Shown here in pieces: positions 38,351 through 46,658 of a stretch of 64,000 nt of DNA. The position numbers were made by a program, and so were the translations under genes. The stretch's first letter is position 1. The number at the start of each line of letters is the position of its first letter. The DNA comes from Austwickia chelonae. GTDB taxonomy: Bacteria > Actinomycetota > Actinomycetes > Actinomycetales > Dermatophilaceae. The stretch covers positions 806,001 to 870,000 of the forward strand of contig NZ_CP031447.1 in assembly GCF_003391095.1 (NCBI RefSeq), in the 5' to 3' direction. The notes below the pieces were generated by a model. The model searched no databases and was not told the DNA's origin. It worked only from the letters and a program-made list of their open reading frames with translations.

Positions 38351-39562
38351 CGGTACGAACTCCTCCAGGACGGTTCGGCGTCCCTGAGCGCCCAGCTCCT
38401 CCCTGAGCTGTGGAGCCCCGGCCAGTTGAGTCAAGGCGTCGGCCAGAAGGTCCGCCCGTCCGGGGCGGACCAATAGGCCGTTCACCCCGTCGACGACCAG
38501 CTCGGGGACCCCCGCGATACTGGTCGCCACCGCTGGGAGGCCGGTAGCCATTCCCTCCATCAGGACGACAGGTAGCCCTTCCATGAACGACGGCGACACG
38601 TACACATCCGCCCAGTGGTAATGCGCCGGTAGGTCGTCCTGGCCGACCGGTCCGCACAGCAGGAAGGAATCAGCCAGACCTGCCTGCTCGATCTGTTCCT
38701 GCAAAGCGGCCATGTCCTCACCGCCACCGATCACCCGCGCCGTCGTGGGGATCCCCCGATCGGCCAGGATCCGTACCGCTTCTATCAAGGTCGGGAAGCC
38801 CTTCAGGGCCACCAGACGGCCCACCGCCACCAGCCGCAGCGGACCTTCGCTCCGGTTCCGTGGCCGCGGAGGCAAGGAATAGATGTCTGCGTCTACGCTC
38901 ATCCGGACGACTTCGATCTTCGACCACTGATCGCGGGTGGTCAGGCGCATCAACTGGCTGCGGGTGAAATCGCTGATTGCGCAGATGCCCCGAGCTGAGC
39001 GGATCTTCGCCGGAATGTCCCACTGGTCGACATACTGGAACTCGGCGTAACCGTGCACCGTCAAGGACCATGACCATGTTCCGGGGCCGTCCACTGCCTC
39101 TCCGATGACCGTGACCAGGCGCGCCACGTCCGCTGACACATTCGCCATATGGACGTGGACATGTCGCAGCCCCTTCTCCCGCATCCACTCGTGCAAGAGC
39201 ACCGCCTCAGCCAGGTAGAAGCCTTGCCAGACCCGTCCCCGGACAGTGCCATAACCGGCTCGTACCGCGCACCGTGCCGCTGCCGCCCAGGCTGTCGGGT
39301 GGTTTCGGATCAGCCGGGCCGAGGCTGCTGCCACCTGGGCCTTGTCCTGCAGGATGACCCGGGTCGACGCGGCCTCGGACCGCATGGTCCCTGAGGCGAG
39401 TTGGTCCGGTGGACACGGACGCACGCTGTACGTGTGTACCTCCCAGCCCTGCCTGCGCACCGCAGCGATCTCCCGCTCGATGAAAGTGTGGGACAACGCT
39501 GGGTACTGGCTGTTCAGATAGGCGATCCGTCGGGAGGACGTCAGCTTCTCGACGACTGGCAT
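38294..39562 (-). CDS. GT4-family glycosyltransferase
   Basis: A 422-residue retaining GT-B transferase. The N-terminus AYLNSQYPALSHTFIEREI is typical of the colanic-acid WcaL/AmsK-like group. The C-terminal donor-binding domain has VAVGRLVALKGFPTLIEA, VIGGGEDMAAL and the E-x7-E-like SFMEGLPVVLMEGMATGLP. It likely adds a sugar to the lipid-linked repeat unit in the cytosol. The ATG at 39562 follows AAGGAG. It is downstream of a GT2 gene in a three-gene minus-strand operon. Confidence 0.88.
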   Translation of the reverse strand: MPVVEKLTSSRRIAYLNSQYPALSHTFIEREIAAVRRQGWEVHTYSVRPCPPDQLASGTMRSEAASTRVILQDKAQVAAASARLIRNHPTAWAAAARCAVRAGYGTVRGRVWQGFYLAEAVLLHEWMREKGLRHVHVHMANVSADVARLVTVIGEAVDGPGTWSWSLTVHGYAEFQYVDQWDIPAKIRSARGICAISDFTRSQLMRLTTRDQWSKIEVVRMSVDADIYSLPPRPRNRSEGPLRLVAVGRLVALKGFPTLIEAVRILADRGIPTTARVIGGGEDMAALQEQIEQAGLADSFLLCGPVGQDDLPAHYHWADVYVSPSFMEGLPVVLMEGMATGLPAVATSIAGVPELVVDGVNGLLVRPGRADLLADALTQLAGAPQLREELGAQGRRTVLEEFVPQVTGPAMASFLERMHPAR

Positions 39563-39596
39563 CTCAGGGCTCCTTAGCTATACACCCTGCTCGGGT

Positions 39597-40466
39597 CTAC
39601 CGGGTGGAGTGATCGCGGTTCCAGGTGCTGGTGGACTGCCGGGTCCGGTGGGCGCGCCAGCGGGCGACAGCCGTGACCGTCACGTAGACCCCTAGCGCTG
39701 GCCACGTTCGGGGCTCGGTGTAGGCCAGACCGGCCAGGGCCCGCCCGGTCCGGGCCGTCGAGGACGAGAAATCTGCCGGTGCCTGCTCCGCTACGGACAG
39801 GCCTGCAGGGGTCGCTTGCGCGAGCTGCTCGTTTCCGCGGGCCACCCTCGTCCTGACCTGGAGGAGGCTACGGAGATCCTGCGGAGGGCGTATCACCGAA
39901 CTGCCCGGGACACAAAGATGTTCCTCGGGGGCGAAGAGCCGACCGACGAACAAGTCGTCGCCCTGGACCTGGGGGAAGACCCCGAAACGTTCCCGGCCGC
40001 TCCGGGACAGCCCGTAGACGCCGCGACCCACCAAGGTGTCTTGGGCAGACGGCAGCCGTGAGAACACTTGGTGGAAAGCACGTACCGGCCAACTGCAAGC
40101 CGTCAGATCGAAGGTCAGCTGCGGGGCTGCGCAACGTGCTTCGGGGAAGGTCAAGGCACCGATGAGTTCGCCCAGCGTGCCGGGGGACAGCTCGACATCG
40201 GCATCGAGGTAGATCCGGGGGAAGACCGTGGCCACGTCGTCGGCGGCATTCAAGGCGCCGACTTTTCCTGGGGTCGGCAGATCGAGGACGACCACCCCGT
40301 CGAAGGCCTGTGCCCGGGCGACGGTGTCATCCGTGCAGCCGTTGGCGGCGACGACGATCTCCACCGGGCCCGGCAGCATTTCTGCGGTCAGCGAGCGCAG
40401 GCAGCGTTCGATGACCGCGCCCTCGTTGTAGGCCGGGATGATCACCGAGGCGATCGGGCCGTTCAC
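39597..40466 (-). CDS. GT2-family glycosyltransferase
   Basis: 289 residues, GT-A fold. The N-terminus has SVIIPAYNEGAVIERCL, and YLDADVEL carries the DxD-type metal site. Later QGDDLFVGRLF suggests the acceptor-side ED/DD motif, and the C-terminal part has no clear membrane helix. It transfers a sugar from a nucleotide donor during repeat-unit assembly. The ATG overlaps the TGA of the upstream acetyltransferase by 4 bp. It precedes the GT4 gene by 34 bp. Confidence 0.86.
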   Translation of the reverse strand: MNGPIASVIIPAYNEGAVIERCLRSLTAEMLPGPVEIVVAANGCTDDTVARAQAFDGVVVLDLPTPGKVGALNAADDVATVFPRIYLDADVELSPGTLGELIGALTFPEARCAAPQLTFDLTACSWPVRAFHQVFSRLPSAQDTLVGRGVYGLSRSGRERFGVFPQVQGDDLFVGRLFAPEEHLCVPGSSVIRPPQDLRSLLQVRTRVARGNEQLAQATPAGLSVAEQAPADFSSSTARTGRALAGLAYTEPRTWPALGVYVTVTAVARWRAHRTRQSTSTWNRDHSTR

Positions 40467-41053
40467 GAGATGCGCTCCGTCGGCGTCTGGATGGGTTCAC
40501 CCTCGCCGGGGAGGCGGCTCCTCAGCCGTCGGGCCGGTACGCCCCCCATGATGCTGAAGGGCGGGACGTCCTTGGTGACGACCGCGCCCGCCGCCAGGAC
40601 GGAGCCCCGGCCGATCGTGATCCCGGCGGTGATGGTGACATTGGCTCCGATCCACACGTCGTCCTCGATGACCACCGGCCCATTGCTGTGTGACCAACCC
40701 TGCTGGTTCATCGGGACGGTGAGGTCGTCGAAACGATGATCGGTGCTGATGATGATGCAGCGGGGGCCCATCATGACATCGTCACCGATGGTGACCGGCC
40801 CCAGGATCTCGGCGTCGATGCCGATGCCGGAACGGTGCCCGATCTGAATGCCCCGGCCGGAGCCGAAATGTGCCCCGTGTTCGACGTTGACGGATCTGCC
40901 GGTGTGATCGAACAGACATCTGGCGGTGGCTGTGCGCAGAACGGCGCCGAGTTGTCCCAGCGGCGCGTAGCTGCGGGGGAGATGTGCCCCGATCGCGTAA
41001 TAGGCCATGTAGGCGAAGCCGCGCAGGACAGGACGGGCGGAGACCTTCGGCAC
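40463..41053 (-). CDS. LbH (maltose-acetyltransferase-like) acyltransferase
   Basis: 196 residues with hexapeptide repeats forming a left-handed beta-helix: IGHRSGIGIDAEI, VTIGDDVMMGPRC, ISTDHRF, VVIEDDVWIGANVTI, GSVLAAGAVV and a GGVPARRL end. The catalytic His of the family lies in STDHRF. It resembles WcaF/Maa O-acetyltransferases and likely acetylates the glycan. The GTG at 41053 is preferred because GGAAGAAGG lies 6 bases upstream; the longer frame adds 38 polar residues without family similarity. First gene of the operon with the GT2 and GT4 genes. Confidence 0.84.
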   Translation of the reverse strand: MPKVSARPVLRGFAYMAYYAIGAHLPRSYAPLGQLGAVLRTATARCLFDHTGRSVNVEHGAHFGSGRGIQIGHRSGIGIDAEILGPVTIGDDVMMGPRCIIISTDHRFDDLTVPMNQQGWSHSNGPVVIEDDVWIGANVTITAGITIGRGSVLAAGAVVTKDVPPFSIMGGVPARRLRSRLPGEGEPIQTPTERIS

Positions 41054-41265
41054 AGCGAACCTTCTTCCACGATGCGATGAAAGACCTTGTCTATTATGAA
41101 CTTCGGGCGATTTGTCCGCCCGTCTGTCGTGGGGCGATGAGAGAAACTCTGGTCCAACGTCCGACATACGTCGGGGAGGACACCGGTCTGGGCGCGTCGC
41201 GCCCCCCTGGCCTCGAAGGTGTGATCAGGTACGGACAGAACCACGGGACGACGCGAAAGGTTGCT

Positions 41266-42852
41266 GTGACCACTGACGACACCGATGCCGGCGATCGCAG
41301 GAAGAGTGACCAGGAGCCGCCGCCCGACGGGACAGGTGCAGGGGGCCCGCGTCGTGGTCGGGCCACGGTTGTGGTGCGCAGCGCCGGTTGGCAGCTGCTG
41401 GCTCAACTCGCGCCTTTGGTGGTCAATCTGACGCTGACTCCGTATGTCATCACCAAGCTGGGAGTGGTGGCCTACGGGCTGTTCCTCATCGCCAGCACCT
41501 TGACCCAGTTCCTGGGACAGTTCGACGGCGGAATCGGGCGTAGTGCGACCCGCTATTTCGCCGTGTACGCGGGGCAGGGCGACAGTCGGGCTGCGACCCG
41601 GCTGTTGACCTCGCTGCTGGTCTGCGTCGTCGGACTCACCTCGGTGACCTTGGGTACCGTTTTCGTCCTGGCACCCAAGGTGGTGGATTTCTTCCATGCA
41701 CCGCCTGCACTGGAGCAGGACACGATCTTTCTGATCCGGGTGCTGACGATCACGGTCGGTGTCGCTCTGGCCCGGAATCTCTTCGCCGGGGTGCTCAATG
41801 CGCATCATCGGTTCCGTTTGACCGCTTCGACGATCTTGCTCGGCTATGTCGTCTACGCGGTCGGGATGCTGATCGTTCTGGAAAAAGGTTACGGGCTGTG
41901 GGGGGTCGCCTGGATTTTCGTGGCCCAGCAGATCCTGGCCACGGTGACCCTGGTTCCGTCGGCGCTACCGTTGCTCAGCGCCGACGGTGTCGGCTTCATC
42001 ACCCGCGCCGAGCTGAAAGAGTTCTTCGCCTTCGCCTGGAAAGTTCAGCTGGCCGGCCTGTTGAACATGACCGGCCTGCAGGGGGCGACTCTCATCGTCG
42101 GACGGATGGCGCCGCATGACGTCCCGGTCTTCGGCCCGGGAAGCACCTTTGCGTACCAGCTGCGGATGATGCCCTTGAATGCCATTGCTCCCTTGCAGTC
42201 GGTGCTCGGACAGTCGATCGGTAGCCGGGGCGCGGCGGACACGGTGGGGACCTTCGTCAGAGCTCAGCGGATCTGGGCGATCGCCGTCGGCGGATGGGTG
42301 GCCGTGGGGGCACCTGCCGCCTATTTCGGGGTGAACGTCTGGCTGCCGCTGCCGGGCGAGGAGGCAGGGTTGGTCGCCTCCTTGATGCTGGTGGCGCATC
42401 TGTTCGCGTTGCTGCCTGAGCCCTTGGGGCTGTGGTGCATGTTGTTGGAACGCCCGGAGTTCGAGATGCGAGCTGGGGCGATCACCGTGTTCTTGATGTT
42501 GTCGCTGTCGGCGCTGCTGGTCCCTGCGGTCGGCGCGGTGGGGGTGGCAGCGGCCACGATCGTCGCGCAGATGTCGTCCTTTGCGTATCGCCTGCTGATG
42601 GTTTCCAGACTGCCGGTCCCGGTTCCTGGGCCATTGCGATCGGTCCCGTGGGCGTGGATGGTGTTGGCCGCGCTGCTCAGCTTCGCGTGCGTCTGGGGCA
42701 CAACGGTCCTGATCGAACGCGGCGTCTTGCCCGGTCGTGGGCTCGGGTTGGTGCTCTGCGGGGTGGCGGCGGCTCCGGCAATGGCGACCTATGTAGGGGC
42801 GACGCTCGGTCTGCGCCGGGCCTGGCAATTGATCCAGAGGAGAGGCCGATGA
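41266..42852 (+). CDS. Wzx-like polysaccharide flippase (MOP superfamily)
   Basis: 528 residues. A polar N-terminal tail of about 40 residues precedes 12-14 membrane helices. The pattern (WQLLAQLAPLVVNLTLTPYVI, then LGVVAYGLFL) is that of lipopolysaccharide/teichuronic acid flippases of the MATE/MOP superfamily. It would move the undecaprenyl-linked repeat unit across the membrane. The GTG at 41266 follows GAAAGG. Its stop overlaps the start of paralogue 3 (ATGA), linking flippase and anchored protein tightly. Confidence 0.86.
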   Translation: MTTDDTDAGDRRKSDQEPPPDGTGAGGPRRGRATVVVRSAGWQLLAQLAPLVVNLTLTPYVITKLGVVAYGLFLIASTLTQFLGQFDGGIGRSATRYFAVYAGQGDSRAATRLLTSLLVCVVGLTSVTLGTVFVLAPKVVDFFHAPPALEQDTIFLIRVLTITVGVALARNLFAGVLNAHHRFRLTASTILLGYVVYAVGMLIVLEKGYGLWGVAWIFVAQQILATVTLVPSALPLLSADGVGFITRAELKEFFAFAWKVQLAGLLNMTGLQGATLIVGRMAPHDVPVFGPGSTFAYQLRMMPLNAIAPLQSVLGQSIGSRGAADTVGTFVRAQRIWAIAVGGWVAVGAPAAYFGVNVWLPLPGEEAGLVASLMLVAHLFALLPEPLGLWCMLLERPEFEMRAGAITVFLMLSLSALLVPAVGAVGVAAATIVAQMSSFAYRLLMVSRLPVPVPGPLRSVPWAWMVLAALLSFACVWGTTVLIERGVLPGRGLGLVLCGVAAAPAMATYVGATLGLRRAWQLIQRRGR

Positions 42853-43940
42853 ACCCATCCCGGCGGGTAACGATCATGCTGCTGGTGGCGATCGTGATCA
42901 TGGGGGGTGTGGTCTGGTACGTGGAGAGGACGACCCGCCCGGTGCCTGCGCCTTCGCTGTCCTCCGCGCGCTCACCTGCGCCTTCGCCGTCTTCCTCCGA
43001 CCCGGGCTCAGGGCAGCCGTTCGGCCCGTATCCCCGTTTCGCCTCGGATTCAGTGTTTGCCCGGGAACTGTCCTCGGCTCCCTTGGACCGGAGCAGACGT
43101 CCCCAGGTCGAGCTGATCGCCCGGCATGTACGGGACAACTGGGGTGGGGTGGCTGCCTTGAACGTGGACGACTACGCGGCTGGTTTCGCGGTGGCCTCGT
43201 CGAAGACCCCCCGAACCGATGTGCTTTTCCATGACTGTCAGCGCAAGGGGGAGACCCCGACCGGGCTGTATGACGAGGCGAAACATTTTGTGGGGGTGCC
43301 GATCCCGGACGATGCTGTCCCAGCTTCGGCTTCGGACGGTCATTTGGCGGTCTGGGATCGGGAGGGGGATGTTCTCTGGGAGTTCTGGGTGGCTTCGCGA
43401 CGTCCCGATGGTCGGTGGCAGGCGTGCTGGGGCGGGCGGATCGATCGAGTCTCTCAAGCTGACGGGCGTTTCCCCGCGCCCTTCGGTGCCTCCGCTGCGG
43501 GGCTGGCCGCGAGTGGATACATGGTGACCCTGGAGGATGCCCGGCGGCTGAAGATTGAGCACGCCATGGGCTTAGTGGTCATGGAAGCTGGTCAGGGACA
43601 CCATTATCCGGCGAATCGAGATGACGGGACGAGTACTCGCCCTGAAGCGGTCAAACAAGGGACCCGGTTGCGCCTGGATCCGTCGGTCGATGTCGACGCA
43701 TCGTCGATGACCCCTTTGGGGAAAGCCATTGCTCGAGCTGCACAGAAGTACGGCTTCATCGTGGTGGACAAAGGGGGAGCGGTGGCAGTGATGGCGGAGA
43801 GCGGTGGCCGCCACCAGAAGGCGACCGGGCGTGATCCGTGGGCGGAACTGGGGCGGGGAACCCCCGCGTATCAGCTGTTGCGGGGCTTTCCGTGGGACCG
43901 GCTTCAGGTCGTGGAACCTGGATGGGGTTCGCCGGGCTGA
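42849..43940 (+). CDS. Membrane-anchored paralogue 3 of the uncharacterised secreted family
   Basis: 363 residues. One N-terminal membrane helix (about 9-26) with no clear cleavage site is followed by a Ser/Pro linker to ~58, then the family domain. Conserved blocks are APLD, NWGG, WEFW, CWGGRID, IEHAMGL (RIDHAMYL in the others), QGTRLRLDP, QKYGFIVVDKGG and FPW. It is the most divergent of the three copies. It overlaps the flippase stop by 4 bp, so it is made together with it and should sit on the outer face of the membrane. Its 3' end overlaps the convergent Wzy-like gene by 37 bp. Confidence 0.75.
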   Translation: MNPSRRVTIMLLVAIVIMGGVVWYVERTTRPVPAPSLSSARSPAPSPSSSDPGSGQPFGPYPRFASDSVFARELSSAPLDRSRRPQVELIARHVRDNWGGVAALNVDDYAAGFAVASSKTPRTDVLFHDCQRKGETPTGLYDEAKHFVGVPIPDDAVPASASDGHLAVWDREGDVLWEFWVASRRPDGRWQACWGGRIDRVSQADGRFPAPFGASAAGLAASGYMVTLEDARRLKIEHAMGLVVMEAGQGHHYPANRDDGTSTRPEAVKQGTRLRLDPSVDVDASSMTPLGKAIARAAQKYGFIVVDKGGAVAVMAESGGRHQKATGRDPWAELGRGTPAYQLLRGFPWDRLQVVEPGWGSPG

Positions 43941-45292
43941 ATCGGAGCGCCGGCTTTCGGTGACGACGCCGTCTCGGCCAGACCGTTCTCTTCCGTCATG
44001 GCGTTCGTGACATCGGAGGTCTCGGGCTGTTCCCGAAGCATCCACGGGGCGGTTGCGACGCCGGTGACCAGCCAGGCGACGTAATTCGGGAAGGGAATGC
44101 CCATCGGCCCGGCCATGCCGGTGCCGACCCAGGCGGTGAAAACGACCAGGCCCAGGATGCGCCATCCCTGGAGGTCCTCATGAACGGGACGGACCAGGAG
44201 TCGACCGGGGCCGAGCGCCCAGATCGCCAGGAAGACGAGGGCGGCCGGAAGGCCCAGCTCGACGGCTCGGGAGAGCAGGACGTTGTGCACCTCCACGACC
44301 ACATTGTTCATCGCGTATCCGTCGGAGATCCGGAACCAGTCGGCACCCTCGGGGTAGAAGCGGCGCCAGCCGATACCTGTCCAGGGCAGATCTGTCAGCA
44401 GCGCTAAGGCGGCGTCATTGCTGCCTAACCGGTCGTCGACCGATGATTTCTCGTTGAGCCGTCCGTCGAAGGACTCCTGAAGTCCTGGGATCACGGCCAG
44501 CGCGAGAGCAACCACGGCCAAGGCTCCACCGACCGCCAGCGGCACCCATTTGCGCAGGGCCGGGACCAGCGCCCCAGCAAGAAGAAGGCCCAGGGACACT
44601 CCCACCCAGGTGGCGCGGGTCAGACTGAGCACAGTGGTGATCAGTCCAGTGGCCAGGGCCGTCAGGCCGGCGAATCGCCAGAGGCCACGTCGGACCCGGT
44701 AGGCCAGGAAGGCCCCGGCGAATCCGCAAGCAGCGGAGGAGAAGCCCATCGCGTCACCGGCGAGGAAGGGCCCGCGGGCCCGGCCGAACATCATGCCGAG
44801 AGTGGGGTCGGCGATATAGCGGGGAAAAGCCAGCCTGACGTCGATCATCTCGATGATCCCGGTAATGCCCAGGTAGAGGCCGATCAGGGTCAGGGTCTTC
44901 AACAGCAGGTCACGATGGGCGGGCCGGTCGAAGAACAGGGGCGCCGTGGCGAAGAGCACCAGTGGCAGGACCATCCGGTCGGCGAAAGCGAAGACCGCGA
45001 CGACATTGAAGAGATTGTCGTACCAAGCCATGGAGAAGAGAGTCCATGCCACCAGGGCAGCCATGAGGAGGTGGACATCGCGCAGCCGTAGGTGACGTCG
45101 ACGCCCGTCGAGGAGGAGCAGGACGATGGCCAGCGGAATGAGCAGCCGGTCAGGGCCGATGGGCAGACGCATGTACTGGCTGTTTCCGCTGACCAGATTG
45201 GTCACCAGGCCTAGCAGCAGGCACCACAGATAGGCGGGTGGACGTTCTCGGACGTGGCTCGTCTTGCGTGCTCCGGCTGTCAAGGCGGTCAT
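43904..45292 (-). CDS. O-antigen ligase/polymerase-like membrane protein (Wzy-type)
   Basis: A 462-residue polytopic protein with ~11 membrane helices. A large extracytoplasmic loop contains LNEKSSVDDRL and TGIGWRRFYPEG, then EVHNVLLSRAVELG, the characteristic Wzy_C/O-antigen ligase pattern. In a Gram-positive cell it is likely the repeat-unit polymerase or the ligase to the wall. The ATG at 45292 overlaps the stop of the Wzz-like gene by 4 bp. The much longer open frame to 46069 overlaps the Wzz-like gene out of frame and is a GC-rich artefact. Confidence 0.8.
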   Translation of the reverse strand: MTALTAGARKTSHVRERPPAYLWCLLLGLVTNLVSGNSQYMRLPIGPDRLLIPLAIVLLLLDGRRRHLRLRDVHLLMAALVAWTLFSMAWYDNLFNVVAVFAFADRMVLPLVLFATAPLFFDRPAHRDLLLKTLTLIGLYLGITGIIEMIDVRLAFPRYIADPTLGMMFGRARGPFLAGDAMGFSSAACGFAGAFLAYRVRRGLWRFAGLTALATGLITTVLSLTRATWVGVSLGLLLAGALVPALRKWVPLAVGGALAVVALALAVIPGLQESFDGRLNEKSSVDDRLGSNDAALALLTDLPWTGIGWRRFYPEGADWFRISDGYAMNNVVVEVHNVLLSRAVELGLPAALVFLAIWALGPGRLLVRPVHEDLQGWRILGLVVFTAWVGTGMAGPMGIPFPNYVAWLVTGVATAPWMLREQPETSDVTNAMTEENGLAETASSPKAGAPIQPGEPHPGSTT

Positions 45293-46125
45293 GCCCGGGT
45301 CTGCTGCCGATGGCTTCGTCGGTCGAGCAGGACGGCGACGCCCAGGGCCAGGACCATGCCGACACCGGCGCCCAGCAGCGCGCCGCGTTGGAGGCGACTG
45401 CTGCGGTCGTTGCCGACGAGTCGTGCGCCCTGACCGATCGGCCTGAGGTCCGCCGAGGTCGATCGTTGGCTGACGAGTCGGCGGTATTTGTCCAGGCGGG
45501 CGTCCTGTTCGGCTTGAAGCTGAGCGCGGACGGTGTCTACCTGCGCGAAAACTTCCAGATCGGCCTGGATGACGGCGGCAGGTCGTTCTGCGCCGAGATC
45601 GCGGTTGTACTTGGCCAGGCTCCCGGCCGCCCCGGCCTGAGCCTTGGACAGCGCCGGAGCCTTGGCCACGATCTCCTTCATCACCTCGGCCGGGTCGTTC
45701 TCGGCGCGTGACTTGTTCACTTCGGCGGTCAGGGCGTCGGCAGCTTGCTGGCTGGCGCGTACCGCGGCATCGGCGTCTCGCCCCTTGGCCTCGATACGGA
45801 TGATCGACGACTCCGGGATGGGGGAGGCGGACAACGAGCTGACTTCGGGGGGCGTCTTCAGCCCGGCCACTCCCTGGTCGGTGACCCAGCGGGAGTAATT
45901 GGAGGCCATCTCCTTGGCTGCAGTGGGATATCCGGGAATGTTGAGCGCGCTCATCTCGCCGTGGCCGATGGCCAGACGGGTCTCGCCGGTGTAGGTGGTC
46001 GGCCGGACGAGAGCAGTTCCTCCGCCGATCAAGGTGGTGAGGAAGGTGAGGAGGATCGCCGGAATCCAATGTCGTCGCAGTGAGGTGAGCGCCGAGGACC
46101 CGTGGTCGGCGGTGAGGGTGGACAC
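45289..46125 (-). CDS. Wzz-like chain-length/polysaccharide co-polymerase membrane protein
   Basis: 278 residues. A short cytosolic start is followed by a membrane helix (about 20-40, IPAILLTFLTTLIGGG), a ~190-residue extracytoplasmic region rich in Ala/Glu helices, and a second helix near residues 245-268. This is the two-helix topology of Wzz/CapA (YveK)-type co-polymerases that set polymer length. No BY-kinase partner is visible. The GTG at 46125 has AAGGAG 5 bases upstream; longer starts at 46191 or 46179 lack one. First gene of a two-gene operon with the Wzy-like gene. Confidence 0.75.
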   Translation of the reverse strand: MSTLTADHGSSALTSLRRHWIPAILLTFLTTLIGGGTALVRPTTYTGETRLAIGHGEMSALNIPGYPTAAKEMASNYSRWVTDQGVAGLKTPPEVSSLSASPIPESSIIRIEAKGRDADAAVRASQQAADALTAEVNKSRAENDPAEVMKEIVAKAPALSKAQAGAAGSLAKYNRDLGAERPAAVIQADLEVFAQVDTVRAQLQAEQDARLDKYRRLVSQRSTSADLRPIGQGARLVGNDRSSRLQRGALLGAGVGMVLALGVAVLLDRRSHRQQTRA

Positions 46126-46251
46126 AAGACTCCTTCTGATCGGGAGGGGTCGCGGTCGTAGGGGCCGCACAGCGGACATGTCCTTATTCACCGTTTGGGC
46201 GAATTGCGTTCGCGGGGTTCAGCATAGCGGCGCAGGGGGCTTCGACTCCGG

Positions 46252-46279
46252 GGCCACGACGGCGCGTGGCCGGCTTTTT
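46252..46279 (+). terminator. Orphan plus-strand terminator upstream of atpC
   Basis: GGCCACG (46252-46258) pairs with CGTGGCC (46265-46271), followed by GGCTTTTT. This is a classic intrinsic terminator in the plus direction. No plus-strand gene lies between 43940 and atpC, so it would only stop antisense read-through into atpC. Confidence 0.6.
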
Positions 46280-46327
46280 GTGGACGCCGGTCCAGTAGCC
46301 GTCGACAGAAGGTGGGCGGTGCGGAAC

Positions 46328-46354
46328 TTTCCGGCCGGTCGGCTCGGTTAGACT
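46328..46354 (+). promoter_or_regulatory. Candidate atpC promoter
   Basis: TAGACT at 46349-46354 fits the actinobacterial -10 pattern TAnnnT. TTTCCG at 46328-46333 is a weak -35 at 15 bp. Some promoter is needed here, because atpC is cut off from the atp operon by terminators and minus-strand genes. Confidence 0.35.
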
Positions 46355-46386
46355 GCCCGTACCCGTCGCTGAAGTGGAGGAACTCC

Positions 46387-46653
46387 GTGGCAACTTTGCA
46401 CGTAGAGCTGGTCGCGGCCGACCGTAAGGTCTGGGAGGGTGAGGCTCGTTCGGTGAGCGCACGCGGGACCGAGGGCGAACTGGGCATCCTTCCGGGTCAC
46501 GCGCCCCTCATGACGGTTCTTGCCGATGGCGACATCCAGATCAAGGGAGTCGAAAGTTCCCAGCGGGTCCACATCGACAGCGGATTCCTGTCGGTGGACG
46601 AGAATATCGTGCGCATCGTTGCCGAGACGGTCAGCGAACCGACTCAGGGCTGA
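46387..46653 (+). CDS. atpC: ATP synthase F1 subunit epsilon, separated from the atp operon
   Basis: 88 residues comprising only the N-terminal beta-sandwich domain: LHVELVAADRKVWEGEA, the conserved GELGILPGHAPL and SGFLSVDENIVRIVAE. It couples the gamma shaft to the c-ring. The C-terminal two-helix regulatory domain found in E. coli (total ~138 residues) is absent; short forms are known in actinobacteria. GTG start at 46387 after GTGGAGGAA. Unlike the usual atpDC arrangement it lies 13.2 kb from atpD, with the polysaccharide locus between. DUF2550 follows 5 bp later, preserving the downstream order. Confidence 0.95.
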   Translation: MATLHVELVAADRKVWEGEARSVSARGTEGELGILPGHAPLMTVLADGDIQIKGVESSQRVHIDSGFLSVDENIVRIVAETVSEPTQG

Positions 46654-46658
46654 TCACG

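Noticed and set aside
43904-46069. A single 721-residue minus-strand protein upstream-extended from the Wzy-like gene
   Set aside because: The N-terminal 260 residues are Arg/Pro-rich shadow sequence in another frame of the Wzz-like gene. The true start at 45292 forms an ATGA overlap with that gene.
33168-46386. Mobile element boundaries around the glycan locus
   Set aside because: No transposase, integrase, tRNA target or matching terminal repeats were found at either edge, so the mode of insertion is left open.
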